Below are positions 8,267 through 17,192 of a DNA stretch of 64,000 bases, one piece after another; the first letter of the stretch is position 1; each line of letters opens with the position of its first letter. The DNA lies in NCBI GenBank assembly GCA_902528175.1, contig CABZRN010000001.1, positions 40,390 through 104,389 on the forward strand, written 5' to 3'. The notes beneath the pieces were generated by a model that did not search any database, was not told the origin of the DNA, and saw only the letters and a list, made by a program, of their open reading frames with translations. A program made the translations under genes and the position numbers. Source of the stretch: an uncultured Pelagibacteraceae bacterium. GTDB taxonomy: Bacteria > Pseudomonadota > Alphaproteobacteria > Pelagibacterales > Pelagibacteraceae.

Positions 8267-10207
8267 TTGAAAGTAGAACACAAACAATTAGCTAACGCAA
8301 TTAGATTTTTATCAATTGATGCAGTAGAAGCAGCAAATTCTGGCCATCCAGGAATGCCTATGGGTATGGCTGATGTTGCAACAGTTTTATTTAAGAGTTT
8401 TTTAAGATTTAATCCAAAAAATCCAAGCTGGGTAAACAGAGACAGATTCATTTTATCAGCAGGACATGGATCAATGCTATTATACTCTTTGCTTTATCTT
8501 ACGGGATATAAAAGTGTTTCTTTAGAAGATATTAAAAATTTTAGAAAACTAGACTCTATATGTGCCGGCCATCCCGAGTATCATTCTAACTCAGGAATTG
8601 AAACTACTACAGGACCACTTGGTCAAGGAATTTCAAATGCAGTTGGTTTTGCAATTGCAGAAGAAGTTTTAAAAACTAAAATTGGAAAGAAACACATAGA
8701 TCACAAAACTTATGTTTTGGCTGGTGATGGATGCTTAATGGAAGGTATAAGTCATGAGGCTTTGAGTCTAGCAGGCCATTTAAAATTAAAGAATCTTGTT
8801 TTGTTGTTTGATAATAACTCTGTATCGATAGATGGCCCGACGAACTTAGCAGTATCAGATAATACCAAGAAAAGATTTGAAAGTTACGGTTGGAATTATT
8901 TAGATATAAATGGACACAACGAAAAACAAATTTTCACTGCATTAAAAAAAAGCCAAAATTCAAACAAACCTATTGCTATATCTTGCAAAACAACAATAGG
9001 TTTTGGATCGCCTAACAAAGGTGGCAAGGCATTATCTCATGGAAGCCCTTTGGGCCAAGATGAAATAAAACTTGTAAGGAAAAAATTAAATTGGAATTAT
9101 GAACCTTTTAAAATTCCTGACAGAATATTAAATGCATGGAGAGATATTGGAAATAAAGCATCTGTCGCAGCCGAGAAAAGCAATTCCAAAGAAAACGGAG
9201 AGAGAAAAAATATAATTCCATTAAATTTAAGTGAAGAGATTGAAGAATTAAAGAAAAATTATTTAAAAACAATGGAGCCAATAGCTACTAGAAAATCGTC
9301 AGAGAAATTTCTCGAGATTGCATCAAAATTACCAAATCTTATCGGGGGATCTGCTGATCTGGCTGGTTCAAATAACACAAAAACTAAAGATCATAAAATA
9401 ATAAAACCTGGGAAATTCGATGGAAATTATATTCATTATGGGGTTAGAGAACATGCTATGTGTGGAATAATGAATGGTATATCATTACATAGTAATTTAA
9501 TTCCTTATGGAGGGACATTTCTAATATTCAGTGACTACTGTAAGCCCTCTATAAGGCTATCTGCTATGATGGGTCAAAAAGTGATTTTTGTTTTTACTCA
9601 CGACTCTATAGGTCTTGGTGAAGATGGTCCAACTCACCAACCAATTGAGCAATTATCAGCTCTTAGATCTATACCAAATTTAAATGTCTTTAGACCAACA
9701 GATACGATAGAAACATTTGAATGTTGGCAGTTAGCTCTTGAAAGTAAAAACACACCTAGTGTAATTGCCTTAACAAGACAAAAAACAAATCCAATTAGGA
9801 AAGATTATTCAAATATTAATCAATGTTCTAGAGGTGCCTACGAAATTATGAGGACTGGTGAAGACATAAATATAATATTAATCTCAAGTGGTTCTGAATT
9901 AGATCTGGCATGCAAAATTAGTCATAAATTAGCCACAGAAAATATTTACTCAAAAGTTATATCAATGCCTTGTCATGAAATTTTTGATTCACAGAATGAC
10001 AATTATAAATCAGAAATTTTAACAAAAAACGTATTGAAAGTTTCAATAGAAGCATCTGAGACTGGCTACTGGAAAAAGTATACCGGAACCGATGGTCTAA
10101 ATTTTGGAATTGACGGCTTTGGCAAAAGTGCGCCATATAAAGATATCTACGATCATTTTAGATTAAATGAGGAGAACATAGTAAATAAAATTAAGGTAAA
10201 ATTGTGA
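8267..10207 (+). CDS. tkt: Transketolase
   Basis: Thiamine-diphosphate enzyme that moves two-carbon units in the pentose phosphate pathway. Motifs include [31 protein letters not shown] and the ThDP site [13 protein letters not shown] with DNNSVSIDG. The pyrimidine domain has RFGVREH-like [14 protein letters not shown], and [20 protein letters not shown] follows. At 646 aa it is complete. No ATG fits: the TTG at 8267 gives the expected N-terminus ([16 protein letters not shown]) and has AGG 7 nt upstream. It opens the tkt-gap-pgk-fba-thiE-efp-suhB operon; its stop overlaps the gap start by 4 nt. Confidence 0.97.
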   Translation: MKVEHKQLANAIRFLSIDAVEAANSGHPGMPMGMADVATVLFKSFLRFNPKNPSWVNRDRFILSAGHGSMLLYSLLYLTGYKSVSLEDIKNFRKLDSICAGHPEYHSNSGIETTTGPLGQGISNAVGFAIAEEVLKTKIGKKHIDHKTYVLAGDGCLMEGISHEALSLAGHLKLKNLVLLFDNNSVSIDGPTNLAVSDNTKKRFESYGWNYLDINGHNEKQIFTALKKSQNSNKPIAISCKTTIGFGSPNKGGKALSHGSPLGQDEIKLVRKKLNWNYEPFKIPDRILNAWRDIGNKASVAAEKSNSKENGERKNIIPLNLSEEIEELKKNYLKTMEPIATRKSSEKFLEIASKLPNLIGGSADLAGSNNTKTKDHKIIKPGKFDGNYIHYGVREHAMCGIMNGISLHSNLIPYGGTFLIFSDYCKPSIRLSAMMGQKVIFVFTHDSIGLGEDGPTHQPIEQLSALRSIPNLNVFRPTDTIETFECWQLALESKNTPSVIALTRQKTNPIRKDYSNINQCSRGAYEIMRTGEDINIILISSGSELDLACKISHKLATENIYSKVISMPCHEIFDSQNDNYKSEILTKNVLKVSIEASETGYWKKYTGTDGLNFGIDGFGKSAPYKDIYDHFRLNEENIVNKIKVKL

Positions 10208-11211
10208 AAGCAAAAATTGGAATAAACGGATTAGGTAGAATTGGTAGGATGGTTGTGCGATCCATTTTTGAAGAAAATCATAAAAATCTAAAAATTAATC
10301 ACATTAATAATAGAGCAGATATTAGAACCGCTTGTGAACTTATAAAGAGAGATAGCATACATGGAAAATTTGAAGGAAAAATATCTGTAAAGAATAATAA
10401 GTTAATAATTAATGGAAATAAAATTAGTTACTCACAGGAAATTAATTTAAATAATATTTCTTGGAAAAAGAATAATGTTGATATAGTGCTTGAATGCACA
10501 GGTAAATTTAATTCAAAAGAAAAATTAATTTCCCACATAAAAAATGGTGCTAAAAAGGTAATTGTCTCAGCACCATGTATAGGCGCTGATAAAACAATAG
10601 TTTATGGGGTTAATCATAAACATATTTTAAATAAAGACAAAATAATTTCTGCTGCATCATGTACAACTAATTGCTTAGCTCCAGTTGTTTATGTTTTAAA
10701 TAATAATTTTGGAATTGAAAAAGGTTTTATGACAACTATCCATTCTTATACAACAGATCAAAGAATGCTTGATAATTCCCATACAGATCTAAGAAGAGCA
10801 AGATCTGCAGGTCAGTCTATAGTGCCAACCTCAACCGGAGCTTCAAAAGCAATTGGTCAAATCATACCATCATTGAAAGGGAAACTTGAAGGCATTGCCA
10901 TGAGAGTGCCTACTCCCAATGTTTCATTAGTTGAACTGGTCTTTCAAACAAAAAAGGATTTAAGTATAGAAAAAATAAATTCGTCTTTTAATAAATTTAT
11001 CAAAAAAAATAAAAATAAGGTTATAAAGATAACTCAGGAAAAGCTTGTCTCAGTAGATTTTAATCATGATCCTGCATCGTCAATTATTGATGCAAAATTA
11101 ACAAATGTAGTTGGTAAAAATATGGGTAAAATTTCAGCATGGTATGATAACGAGTGGGGTTTTTCTAATAGAATGTGTGATATAGCAGAGTACCTTCGTA
11201 AGATTTCTTAA
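10204..11211 (+). CDS. gap: Glyceraldehyde-3-phosphate dehydrogenase
   Basis: Interconverts glyceraldehyde-3-phosphate and 1,3-bisphosphoglycerate with NAD(P). The Rossmann motif [15 protein letters not shown] opens the protein, the catalytic Cys lies in [13 protein letters not shown], and [11 protein letters not shown] and [12 protein letters not shown] are present. At 335 aa it is normal. It begins with GTG inside the tkt stop (GTGA overlap). With pgk, fba and tkt next to it and no phosphofructokinase here, a gluconeogenic or pentose-cycle role is plausible. Confidence 0.97.
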   Translation: MKAKIGINGLGRIGRMVVRSIFEENHKNLKINHINNRADIRTACELIKRDSIHGKFEGKISVKNNKLIINGNKISYSQEINLNNISWKKNNVDIVLECTGKFNSKEKLISHIKNGAKKVIVSAPCIGADKTIVYGVNHKHILNKDKIISAASCTTNCLAPVVYVLNNNFGIEKGFMTTIHSYTTDQRMLDNSHTDLRRARSAGQSIVPTSTGASKAIGQIIPSLKGKLEGIAMRVPTPNVSLVELVFQTKKDLSIEKINSSFNKFIKKNKNKVIKITQEKLVSVDFNHDPASSIIDAKLTNVVGKNMGKISAWYDNEWGFSNRMCDIAEYLRKIS

Positions 11212-12389
11212 TGAAATATATTAAAGATCATGAAAATTTGAGTCAAAAAAGCGTTTTATTAAGATTAGATTTAAATGTTCCTTTAAAAAATGGGTTGATC
11301 ACCGACAAAACAAGAATTGATAAAATCTTGCCAATAATTAATTTTTTACTTAGTAAAAATTCAAGAATTATAGTGGTTTCTCATGTAGGACGTCCTAATG
11401 GGAAGAAAAATAGCGATCTATCTATGAGGCCAATTTGTGAATATTTAGAAAAAAAAATTAAAAAAAAAATTAAACTCGTCAGTGATAACATTTTTCGATT
11501 AGAAAAAGATGATTTGTTTAAAGAAAAATTTGATGAAATTATATGTTTGGAAAATATTAGATTTTATGAGAAAGAGGAAAAAAATGATACTTCTCTAGCA
11601 AAACAATTAGCTGGTTTGGCAGATTTGTTTGTGAATGATGCGTTTTCTTGTTCTCATAGGGCCCACACATCTATATGTAAAATCACAGAGTTTTTGCCCT
11701 CTTTTGCCGGACTTCAATTAGAGGCAGAATTAAGTGCTTTAAAAAAAGTTACATCTGAAATTGTAAAACCTATTACTTGTATTATTGGAGGGTCTAAAAT
11801 TTCCACAAAAATAGGAATAATTAAAAATTTAATTCCGAAATTTAACAATATTATTATCGTGGGTGGTATGGCAAATAATGTTCTTAATTATAAAGGAAAT
11901 CAAATAGGAAAATCAGTTAAAGAGAAAAATTGTGAAAAGATAATTGAAGAAATATTTGAAACTTCAAAACAATATTCTTGCTCAATTATATATCCAGTAG
12001 ATGTTTTAGTAGGAAAAACTGTGAATAGTGTATCTAAGGTCAAGGTGCTTGATGAAATAGACAATGATGATTTAATCTTAGATATTGGACCAAAAACTAT
12101 CGATACAATTAAAAAAGTAATTGAAAATAGTGAAACGGTTTTATGGAATGGACCAGCGGGATATTTTGAAAATCCTAACTTTGCAAATGGTAGTCACGAA
12201 ATTGCAAAAGCAATTATTAAAAAAAACAAAAAAAAATCAATTTACTCAGTTGTAGGTGGAGGGGATACAATAGCATTAATCAATGGAATTGGAGCAATTA
12301 GAGATTTCAATTTTGTTTCAACTGCTGGTGGTGCATTTTTAGAATATCTTGAAGGTAAAGATCTTCCTGGTATAAAAGCTTTAGGTTAA
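11211..12389 (+). CDS. pgk: Phosphoglycerate kinase
   Basis: Transfers phosphate between 1,3-bisphosphoglycerate and ADP in lower glycolysis or gluconeogenesis. The substrate loop LLRLDLNVPLKNG, the SHVGRPNGKKNSDLSM segment, FVNDAFSCSHRAHTS and the C-terminal nucleotide site VVGGGDTIALI with FVSTAGGAFLEYLEG are all present. At 392 aa it is full length. Its start shares one base with the gap stop codon, and fba begins one base after its own stop. Runs of eight or nine A in the coding strand (around 11450-11470) encode lysines. Confidence 0.97.
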   Translation: MKYIKDHENLSQKSVLLRLDLNVPLKNGLITDKTRIDKILPIINFLLSKNSRIIVVSHVGRPNGKKNSDLSMRPICEYLEKKIKKKIKLVSDNIFRLEKDDLFKEKFDEIICLENIRFYEKEEKNDTSLAKQLAGLADLFVNDAFSCSHRAHTSICKITEFLPSFAGLQLEAELSALKKVTSEIVKPITCIIGGSKISTKIGIIKNLIPKFNNIIIVGGMANNVLNYKGNQIGKSVKEKNCEKIIEEIFETSKQYSCSIIYPVDVLVGKTVNSVSKVKVLDEIDNDDLILDIGPKTIDTIKKVIENSETVLWNGPAGYFENPNFANGSHEIAKAIIKKNKKKSIYSVVGGGDTIALINGIGAIRDFNFVSTAGGAFLEYLEGKDLPGIKALG

Positions 12390-12390
12390 A

Positions 12391-13398
12391 ATGTCTGAGC
12401 TAAATAACATCGCACTTAAAATTTTAAAAAAAGGTAAAGGTATTCTTGCCGCAGATGAGAGTACTGGTACTATGACTAAAAGACTGGATAGCGTAGACGT
12501 GCCGTCAACTCCAGAAAATAGATTATTATTTAGAGAAATACTATTCAGTGCTTCAGGTATGACTGAATGTATAGGTGGAGTAATATTGTATGACGAAACA
12601 ATAAAACAACAAACTTCCAAAAAAAAACTAATTCCAGATTTAATTTTAAAAATGGGCTCCTCTCCAGGAATAAAAGTCGACACGGGTGCTAAAGTTTTGG
12701 CAGGATCTCCAGATGAAAAGATTACTGAAGGCTTAGATGGATTAAGAGAGAGATTAAAAGAGTATTATAAACTTGGTGCAAAATTCACAAAATGGAGAGG
12801 TGTTTACAATATATCTAAAAATTATCCTAGCAAGCTTTCTATTCAATCAAATGCTCATGCGCTAGCCAGATATTCTGCTTTAGTTCAAGAATGTAATATG
12901 GTTCCAATAGTCGAGCCAGAGGTATTAATGGATGGTGATCATTCAGCTAAAGATTGTTTTTCAAAAACATCTGAGGTTATTAAAAAATGTTTTGAAGAGC
13001 TAATTTTACACAAAATCGATCTAACTGGAATAATACTTAAACCTAACATGATTTTGGCTGGAAATAAGTGTAAAGATAAAATAACAAATGAGGAGGTTGC
13101 AAAATTAACTTTAGAGTGTCTAAAGAATTCTGTACCTTCAGAGGTTCCAGGAATAGCTTTTTTATCTGGAGGCCAATCTGAAATAGAAGCAACAGAAAAC
13201 TTAGATCTAATAAATAAAAATAATAATACTAATTTTATTATGAGTTTTTCATATGGTAGAGCTCTACAACAAGGTGCCTTAAAATTTTGGTCAAAAGACG
13301 TACAAAATATAGAGGGAACACAAAAGATTTTTAACCACCGGGCTAAAATGAATACATTAGCAGCTCAAGGAAAATGGTCAAAAAATCTTGAAAATTAA
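12391..13398 (+). CDS. fba: Class I fructose-bisphosphate aldolase
   Basis: Schiff-base aldolase that joins or cleaves fructose-1,6-bisphosphate without a metal. Class I features are clear: GKGILAADESTGTMTKR near the N-terminus, KFTKWRGVYNI with an active-site lysine, VPIVEPEVLMDGDH, and GIILKPNMILAG with the Schiff-base lysine. LSGGQSEIEATENL and FSYGRALQQGALKFW follow. At 335 aa it resembles the eukaryote-like form found in alphaproteobacteria. Its last 11 nt overlap thiE. Confidence 0.96.
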   Translation: MSELNNIALKILKKGKGILAADESTGTMTKRLDSVDVPSTPENRLLFREILFSASGMTECIGGVILYDETIKQQTSKKKLIPDLILKMGSSPGIKVDTGAKVLAGSPDEKITEGLDGLRERLKEYYKLGAKFTKWRGVYNISKNYPSKLSIQSNAHALARYSALVQECNMVPIVEPEVLMDGDHSAKDCFSKTSEVIKKCFEELILHKIDLTGIILKPNMILAGNKCKDKITNEEVAKLTLECLKNSVPSEVPGIAFLSGGQSEIEATENLDLINKNNNTNFIMSFSYGRALQQGALKFWSKDVQNIEGTQKIFNHRAKMNTLAAQGKWSKNLEN

Positions 13399-14002
13399 TA
13401 AAAAAAAATTTATTTATTTAATCTCTCCACTAAAGATTAGAAAATCTTTTTACAGTGATTTAATTAAAGTATTTAAGACTAATAAAGTTAGTTTTTTTCA
13501 ACTAAGACTTAAAAAGGAAAGTTTAAAACAAAAAGTGATTATTGGAAAAAAAATAAAAAGAATCTGTAAAAATTATAATGTTAAGTTTCTTATAAATGAC
13601 GACGTTTTTTTAACAAAAAAATTAAATGCAGATGGTTGTCACTTAGGTCAAAAAGATATGAATGTCTCAGATGCAAGAAAAATAATTGGAAATAAAATAA
13701 TAGGCGTTACATGTCACAATTCAATCAAGTTAGCTAAAGATGCTTTGCTAAAAAAAGCCGATTACTTAGCATTTGGGGCTTTTAATTTATCAAAAACAAA
13801 AAAAGTAAAATACAAAGCATCGATCAATATACTTAAAAAAGCTAAAAAAATCACAAATAAACCAATTGTTGTTATTGGGGGTATTAACTCTGATAATTAT
13901 CGAAAACTTCTATTGAATAAAGCAAACTTTTTAGCTATCTCAGGCTACATTTGGAAAAACAAAAAAAAGAGGCCAATAGAGGCTATAAATAAAATTATAT
14001 GA
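13388..14002 (+). CDS. thiE: Thiamine-phosphate synthase-like protein
   Basis: TIM-barrel protein of the ThiE/TenI family; ThiE joins the pyrimidine and thiazole halves of thiamine. Family blocks are present: FFQLRLKKES (about 35-45), KFLINDDVFLTKKLNADGCHLGQKDM (split by the Asp-containing loop), GVTCHNS, YLAFGAFNLSKTKKV in place of the usual GxxxxTxTK loop, and VVIGGINSDNYRKLL. At 204 aa it is normal. It starts with TTG inside fba. Catalysis cannot be told apart from a TenI-like paralogue by eye. Coupling to tkt fits, since transketolase needs ThDP. Confidence 0.82.
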   Translation: MKINKKKFIYLISPLKIRKSFYSDLIKVFKTNKVSFFQLRLKKESLKQKVIIGKKIKRICKNYNVKFLINDDVFLTKKLNADGCHLGQKDMNVSDARKIIGNKIIGVTCHNSIKLAKDALLKKADYLAFGAFNLSKTKKVKYKASINILKKAKKITNKPIVVIGGINSDNYRKLLLNKANFLAISGYIWKNKKKRPIEAINKII

Positions 14003-14559
14003 AAATAAACGCAGGTGAGATTAGAGTTGGTATGCTTTTAGAGTACAAAAATGATTTGTGGCAGGTGCTAAAAACACAAAATGTAAAACCTGGTAAAGGC
14101 GGTGCATTTGCACAAGTAGAAATGAAAAGTATTAATAAAAATACTAAATTAAATGAGAGATTCAGATCCAGTGAGACAGTTGAAAAAGCGTCATTAGAGG
14201 AAACAAAATATAATTATCTTTACGAGGATGAGAAAGATTACTTTTTTATTGAGCCTAAATCATTTGAGCAAGTCGAAATTAAAAAAGATATTGTCGGTGA
14301 AAAAGGGAGATTATTGGTTGAAAATCTAGAGGTTACAATTAGTTTTTACAACGATACTGCTATATCTGTCGAATTGCCAAATCAACTAAATTGTAAGATT
14401 AAACTAACAGATGCAACTTTAAAAGGACAAACTATTTCCTCTTCTTATAAACCTGCAACTCTTGAAAATGGTTTAAATATTCAAGTTCCACCTTTTATTG
14501 AAGCGAGTGATGAAATTGTTATAGATACAAGAACTTTGAAATATATAAAAAAAATTTAA
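13999..14559 (+). CDS. efp: Translation elongation factor P
   Basis: Ribosome-binding factor that relieves stalling at polyproline. Three beta-barrel domains are recognisable: an N-terminal KOW-like domain (INAGEIRVGMLLEYKNDLWQ), the middle domain, and the C-terminal domain with LKGQTISSSYKPATLENGL and the IDTRTLKYI ending. The tip loop VKPGKGGAF carries Lys33, the position that is modified in some bacteria. At 186 aa it is complete. The start overlaps thiE as ATGA. Confidence 0.96.
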   Translation: MKINAGEIRVGMLLEYKNDLWQVLKTQNVKPGKGGAFAQVEMKSINKNTKLNERFRSSETVEKASLEETKYNYLYEDEKDYFFIEPKSFEQVEIKKDIVGEKGRLLVENLEVTISFYNDTAISVELPNQLNCKIKLTDATLKGQTISSSYKPATLENGLNIQVPPFIEASDEIVIDTRTLKYIKKI

Positions 14560-14560
14560 C

Positions 14561-15301
14561 ATGAATTCTATTTCCCCTAATTTAAATTTAATGATTAAAG
14601 CCTCTGAAAAAGCATCAAAAATTTTAATAAGAGATTTTGGTGAGTTAGAAAAGTTACAAGTTTCTTTAAAAGGGCCTAATAATTTTGTGACAAATGCAGA
14701 TAAAAAAGTAGAGAAAATAATTATAGAAGAACTTGAAAAATCAAAGAAAAATTTTTCAATTTTAACTGAAGAAAGTGGATTTATTAAAAATAAGGATAAA
14801 GACAACTTTTGGATAATCGATCCAATTGATGGAACAACTAATTTTTTAAATGGTGTTCCACATTTTTGTATTTCGATTGCTCTTCTATTTGAAAAAGAAA
14901 TTATCGCTGGTGTTATATATGATCCTATAAAAGATGAAATATTTTATGCTGAAAAAAACGGTGGCTCTTTTTTAAACAATAAAAGTATAAGAGTTTCCAA
15001 AAAAAATAATATTTCTGGTTGCTTATATGGAGTAAATTTTAGAAAAAATCTTCCCGAAAATTTAATTATTAGAAATACTGGAAGTGCTGCATTAGATTTA
15101 GCATATGTTTCATGTGGAAGATTTGATGGTTGTTTGCAAAAAAATGTAAACCTATGGGATATAGCAGCAGGCACTGTATTGATAAAAGAAGCAGGAGGCA
15201 TAGTTGACAATTTTGAATTCAAAGAATTTAATAAAATTAGTATAAAAGCATCAAATGAGAGAATAAGCGTTGATTTAAACAAAAAATTTAATAACTTTTA
15301 A
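14561..15301 (+). CDS. suhB: Inositol-1-monophosphatase family protein
   Basis: Mg-dependent sugar or inositol phosphatase of the SuhB/IMPase family. Metal-binding motifs are in place: LTEESG (about residue 68), [20 protein letters not shown] (about 85-104) and [17 protein letters not shown] (about 195-211). At 246 aa it is slightly short of the 260-270 aa norm but complete. It lies one base after efp at the end of the central-carbon operon. The substrate cannot be deduced; other IMPase-fold phosphatases share these motifs. Confidence 0.9.
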   Translation: MNSISPNLNLMIKASEKASKILIRDFGELEKLQVSLKGPNNFVTNADKKVEKIIIEELEKSKKNFSILTEESGFIKNKDKDNFWIIDPIDGTTNFLNGVPHFCISIALLFEKEIIAGVIYDPIKDEIFYAEKNGGSFLNNKSIRVSKKNNISGCLYGVNFRKNLPENLIIRNTGSAALDLAYVSCGRFDGCLQKNVNLWDIAAGTVLIKEAGGIVDNFEFKEFNKISIKASNERISVDLNKKFNNF

Positions 15302-15329
15302 TTGTTTTATAATTTTCTTTTGCTATAAA
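15302..15329 (+). promoter_or_regulatory. Candidate promoter of rpmE, possibly leaderless
   Basis: TTGTTT (15302-15307) and TATAAA (15324-15329) are 16 nt apart, and the -10 ends six bases before the rpmE ATG. If used, transcription would begin at or next to the start codon and give a leaderless mRNA. The first bases fall just before the suhB stop. AT-rich DNA produces such matches by chance. Confidence 0.4.
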
Positions 15330-15335
15330 TTCGCT

Positions 15336-15566
15336 ATGAAAAAAAATATCCATCCAAGCTATCACAAAATAAAAGTTGAGATGACTGATGGTAGTCAATT
15401 TGAGACAAAATCTACTTGGGGTAATGAGGGTGATGTACTTAAACTTGAAATTGACCCTAAGTCACATTCTGCATGGACTGGTGGAAAACAAAAAATCTTA
15501 GATAAAGGTAGAGTAAGTAAATTTAATAAAAAATTTCAAAACTTTAAATCTGAAACAAAAAAATAA
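15336..15566 (+). CDS. rpmE: 50S ribosomal protein L31, cysteine-free form
   Basis: Large-subunit ribosomal protein. [20 protein letters not shown], the FETKSTWG motif and [18 protein letters not shown] match alphaproteobacterial L31. There is no cysteine at all, so this is the zinc-free form, which is usual in the class. At 76 aa it has the ordinary length with a basic tail. There is little room for a Shine-Dalgarno sequence between the putative -10 element and the ATG. The TrcR-like gene follows after 8 nt. Confidence 0.95.
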   Translation: MKKNIHPSYHKIKVEMTDGSQFETKSTWGNEGDVLKLEIDPKSHSAWTGGKQKILDKGRVSKFNKKFQNFKSETKK

Positions 15567-15574
15567 ATTAAATT

Positions 15575-16156
15575 ATGTCTATCACACCTCTTATGCCAAT
15601 GGCCACAGCAGTATGGCTAGTTGAAAATACAACTTTAACATTCAAACAAATTGCAAATTTCTGTAATTTACATGAAATAGAAGTTCAAGGTATTGCTGAT
15701 GGAGAAGTTGCAAAAGGAATAAAGGCATATAATCCAATTACATCGGGACAGCTAACTAAGGAAGAAATTGATTTATCTAGTAAAGATCAGGAAAGACCAC
15801 TTAATATAACAAATTACAATGTAGATGTAAAAGAAACAGAAAAAAAATTGAAAAAATACGTTCCTTTATCAAAAAGACAAGATAAACCAGATTCAGTTTT
15901 GTGGTTAATCAAAAATCATTCTCTATTGAAAGACTCCCAAATAGCTAAACTTGTGGGTATAACAAAAAATTCTGTCATTGCAATTAGAAATAAAAGTTAT
16001 TGGAATTTTAACAATTTAAATGCTAAAGACCCTGTTGCCATAAATCTGTTTTCACAAAAAGATTTATCAGATGCGCTGGGGAAGGCTGAAAGACGTATAA
16101 AGAGAGAGAGAAAACTTAAAGAAAAAGCCCAAAAACAGAATCTACAAACTAGTTAA
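15575..16156 (+). CDS. TrcR/DUF1013 family predicted regulator
   Basis: Alphaproteobacterial protein of the DUF1013 family, annotated elsewhere as cell-cycle transcriptional regulator TrcR. Two similar helix-turn-helix-like segments are visible: TAVWLVENTTLTFKQIANFC (about 9-28) and SVLWLIKNHSLLKDSQIAKL (about 107-126). The second is followed by VGITKNSVIAIRNKSYWNFN. The duplication suggests two DNA-binding units. The C-terminus is basic and helical (KAERRIKRERKLKEKAQKQN). At 193 aa it is near the family length. Its target is unknown; the gene sits between ribosomal protein genes. Confidence 0.8.
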   Translation: MSITPLMPMATAVWLVENTTLTFKQIANFCNLHEIEVQGIADGEVAKGIKAYNPITSGQLTKEEIDLSSKDQERPLNITNYNVDVKETEKKLKKYVPLSKRQDKPDSVLWLIKNHSLLKDSQIAKLVGITKNSVIAIRNKSYWNFNNLNAKDPVAINLFSQKDLSDALGKAERRIKRERKLKEKAQKQNLQTS

Positions 16157-16215
16157 AAAAATAATAGACATAATTTTCTTTAGATGTTAATTACATGCTT
16201 TTTTTGGAGGATGTT

Positions 16216-16410
16216 ATTAAAATTGATGTAAAAGATAATAATGTAGAGCAAGCTTTGAGGGTTTTAAAAAGAAAACTTCAAAGAGATGGTTTTTTTAAGA
16301 TTGTAAAACTTAAATCTAATTATGAGAAGCCATCGGAGAAAAAGAAAAGAATTCTTCAAGAAAACATTAAAAGAGTAAAAAAACTAAACAAGTTAAAAAA
16401 TAGAATTTAA
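16216..16410 (+). CDS. rpsU: 30S ribosomal protein S21, probable ATT start
   Basis: Small-subunit protein that helps mRNA initiation. KDNNVEQALRVLKRKLQRDG and NYEKPSEKKKRI match alphaproteobacterial S21. The first ATG in frame (16195) adds seven residues (MLFLEDV) absent from relatives and has no ribosome-binding site. An ATT at 16216 lies exactly 5 nt after GGAGG and yields the family-length N-terminus IKIDVKDNN. I therefore prefer ATT initiation, a rare start codon otherwise best known from infC. The ATG form remains possible. The initiator tRNA begins 3 nt after the stop, so both may be one transcript. Confidence 0.8.
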   Translation: MKIDVKDNNVEQALRVLKRKLQRDGFFKIVKLKSNYEKPSEKKKRILQENIKRVKKLNKLKNRI

Positions 16411-16413
16411 TAT

Positions 16414-16490
<77 letters not shown>

Positions 16491-16491
16491 A

Positions 16492-17190
16492 TCAATTAAT
16501 TTTAAATTTTGATTTTCTACTATCATTCAAGAAAGCTTTAACAGTATCATTAGTTAAATTTTTGAATGATTTGCCAAATTTTTCAATTTTTGTGATGATG
16601 GTTGGTGGTATTGTTATTATATGACAACCAATTTGAGAAGCTTGTAAGTAATTATATGGTTCTCTTACACTTGCCCATAAAATTTTCACATTTTTATGTT
16701 TTTTTGCCATATTAAGACTTTTTTTTATTTCTGGTAATGGATCTTTTCCAACATCACCAGCTCTTCCAGCAAATATTGATATAATAGCTTCAGTTTTTCC
16801 CTTAATTTTACTTAATATTCTTGCGGTTTGATCATGCGTATAAACAGCCGTAATATTCATTTTAATATTATTTTTACTTAATTCATTTATAACTTTCCCC
16901 ATAAATATTCCTTTTGAATTTTCAACAGGTATTTTTACATAAACATTTCTACCCCAAGATTTAATTTTCAAAGCTTGTTTCAAAATATTTTTATAATCAT
17001 CCGCAAAAACTTCAAATGACACAGGTTTATTCTTACAAACTTTTAAAATTTCTCTTGAATAAAGCTCGTAATTTTTAGCACCTGCTTTTCTCATTAAACT
17101 AGGATTAGTTGTAAATCCTTTGACGATTTTTTTTTTTGAGTACTTTTTAATCGTTCTTATATCAGCTATATCGCAATAGATTTGGGTCAT
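16492..17190 (-). CDS. tal: Transaldolase, short TalC-like form
   Basis: Schiff-base TIM-barrel enzyme that moves dihydroxyacetone units in the non-oxidative pentose phosphate pathway. The short family is recognised by YCDIADIRTIKKY and VKGFTTNPSLMRKAGA, then VYVKIPVEN with the Schiff-base lysine. MNITAVYTHDQ, ISIFAGRAGDVGKDP and ILWASVREPYN follow. At 232 aa it belongs with the small transaldolase/F6P-aldolase group, and which of these two activities it has is uncertain. It begins 2 nt after pntB and probably shares its transcript. Its 3' end abuts the tRNA-fMet gene. Confidence 0.9.
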   Translation of the reverse strand: MTQIYCDIADIRTIKKYSKKKIVKGFTTNPSLMRKAGAKNYELYSREILKVCKNKPVSFEVFADDYKNILKQALKIKSWGRNVYVKIPVENSKGIFMGKVINELSKNNIKMNITAVYTHDQTARILSKIKGKTEAIISIFAGRAGDVGKDPLPEIKKSLNMAKKHKNVKILWASVREPYNYLQASQIGCHIITIPPTIITKIEKFGKSFKNLTNDTVKAFLNDSRKSKFKIN

Positions 17191-17192
17191 AG

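Noticed and set aside
14944..15282. Minus-strand frame inside suhB
   Set aside because: Shadow of the inositol-monophosphatase gene, whose metal-binding motifs are intact.
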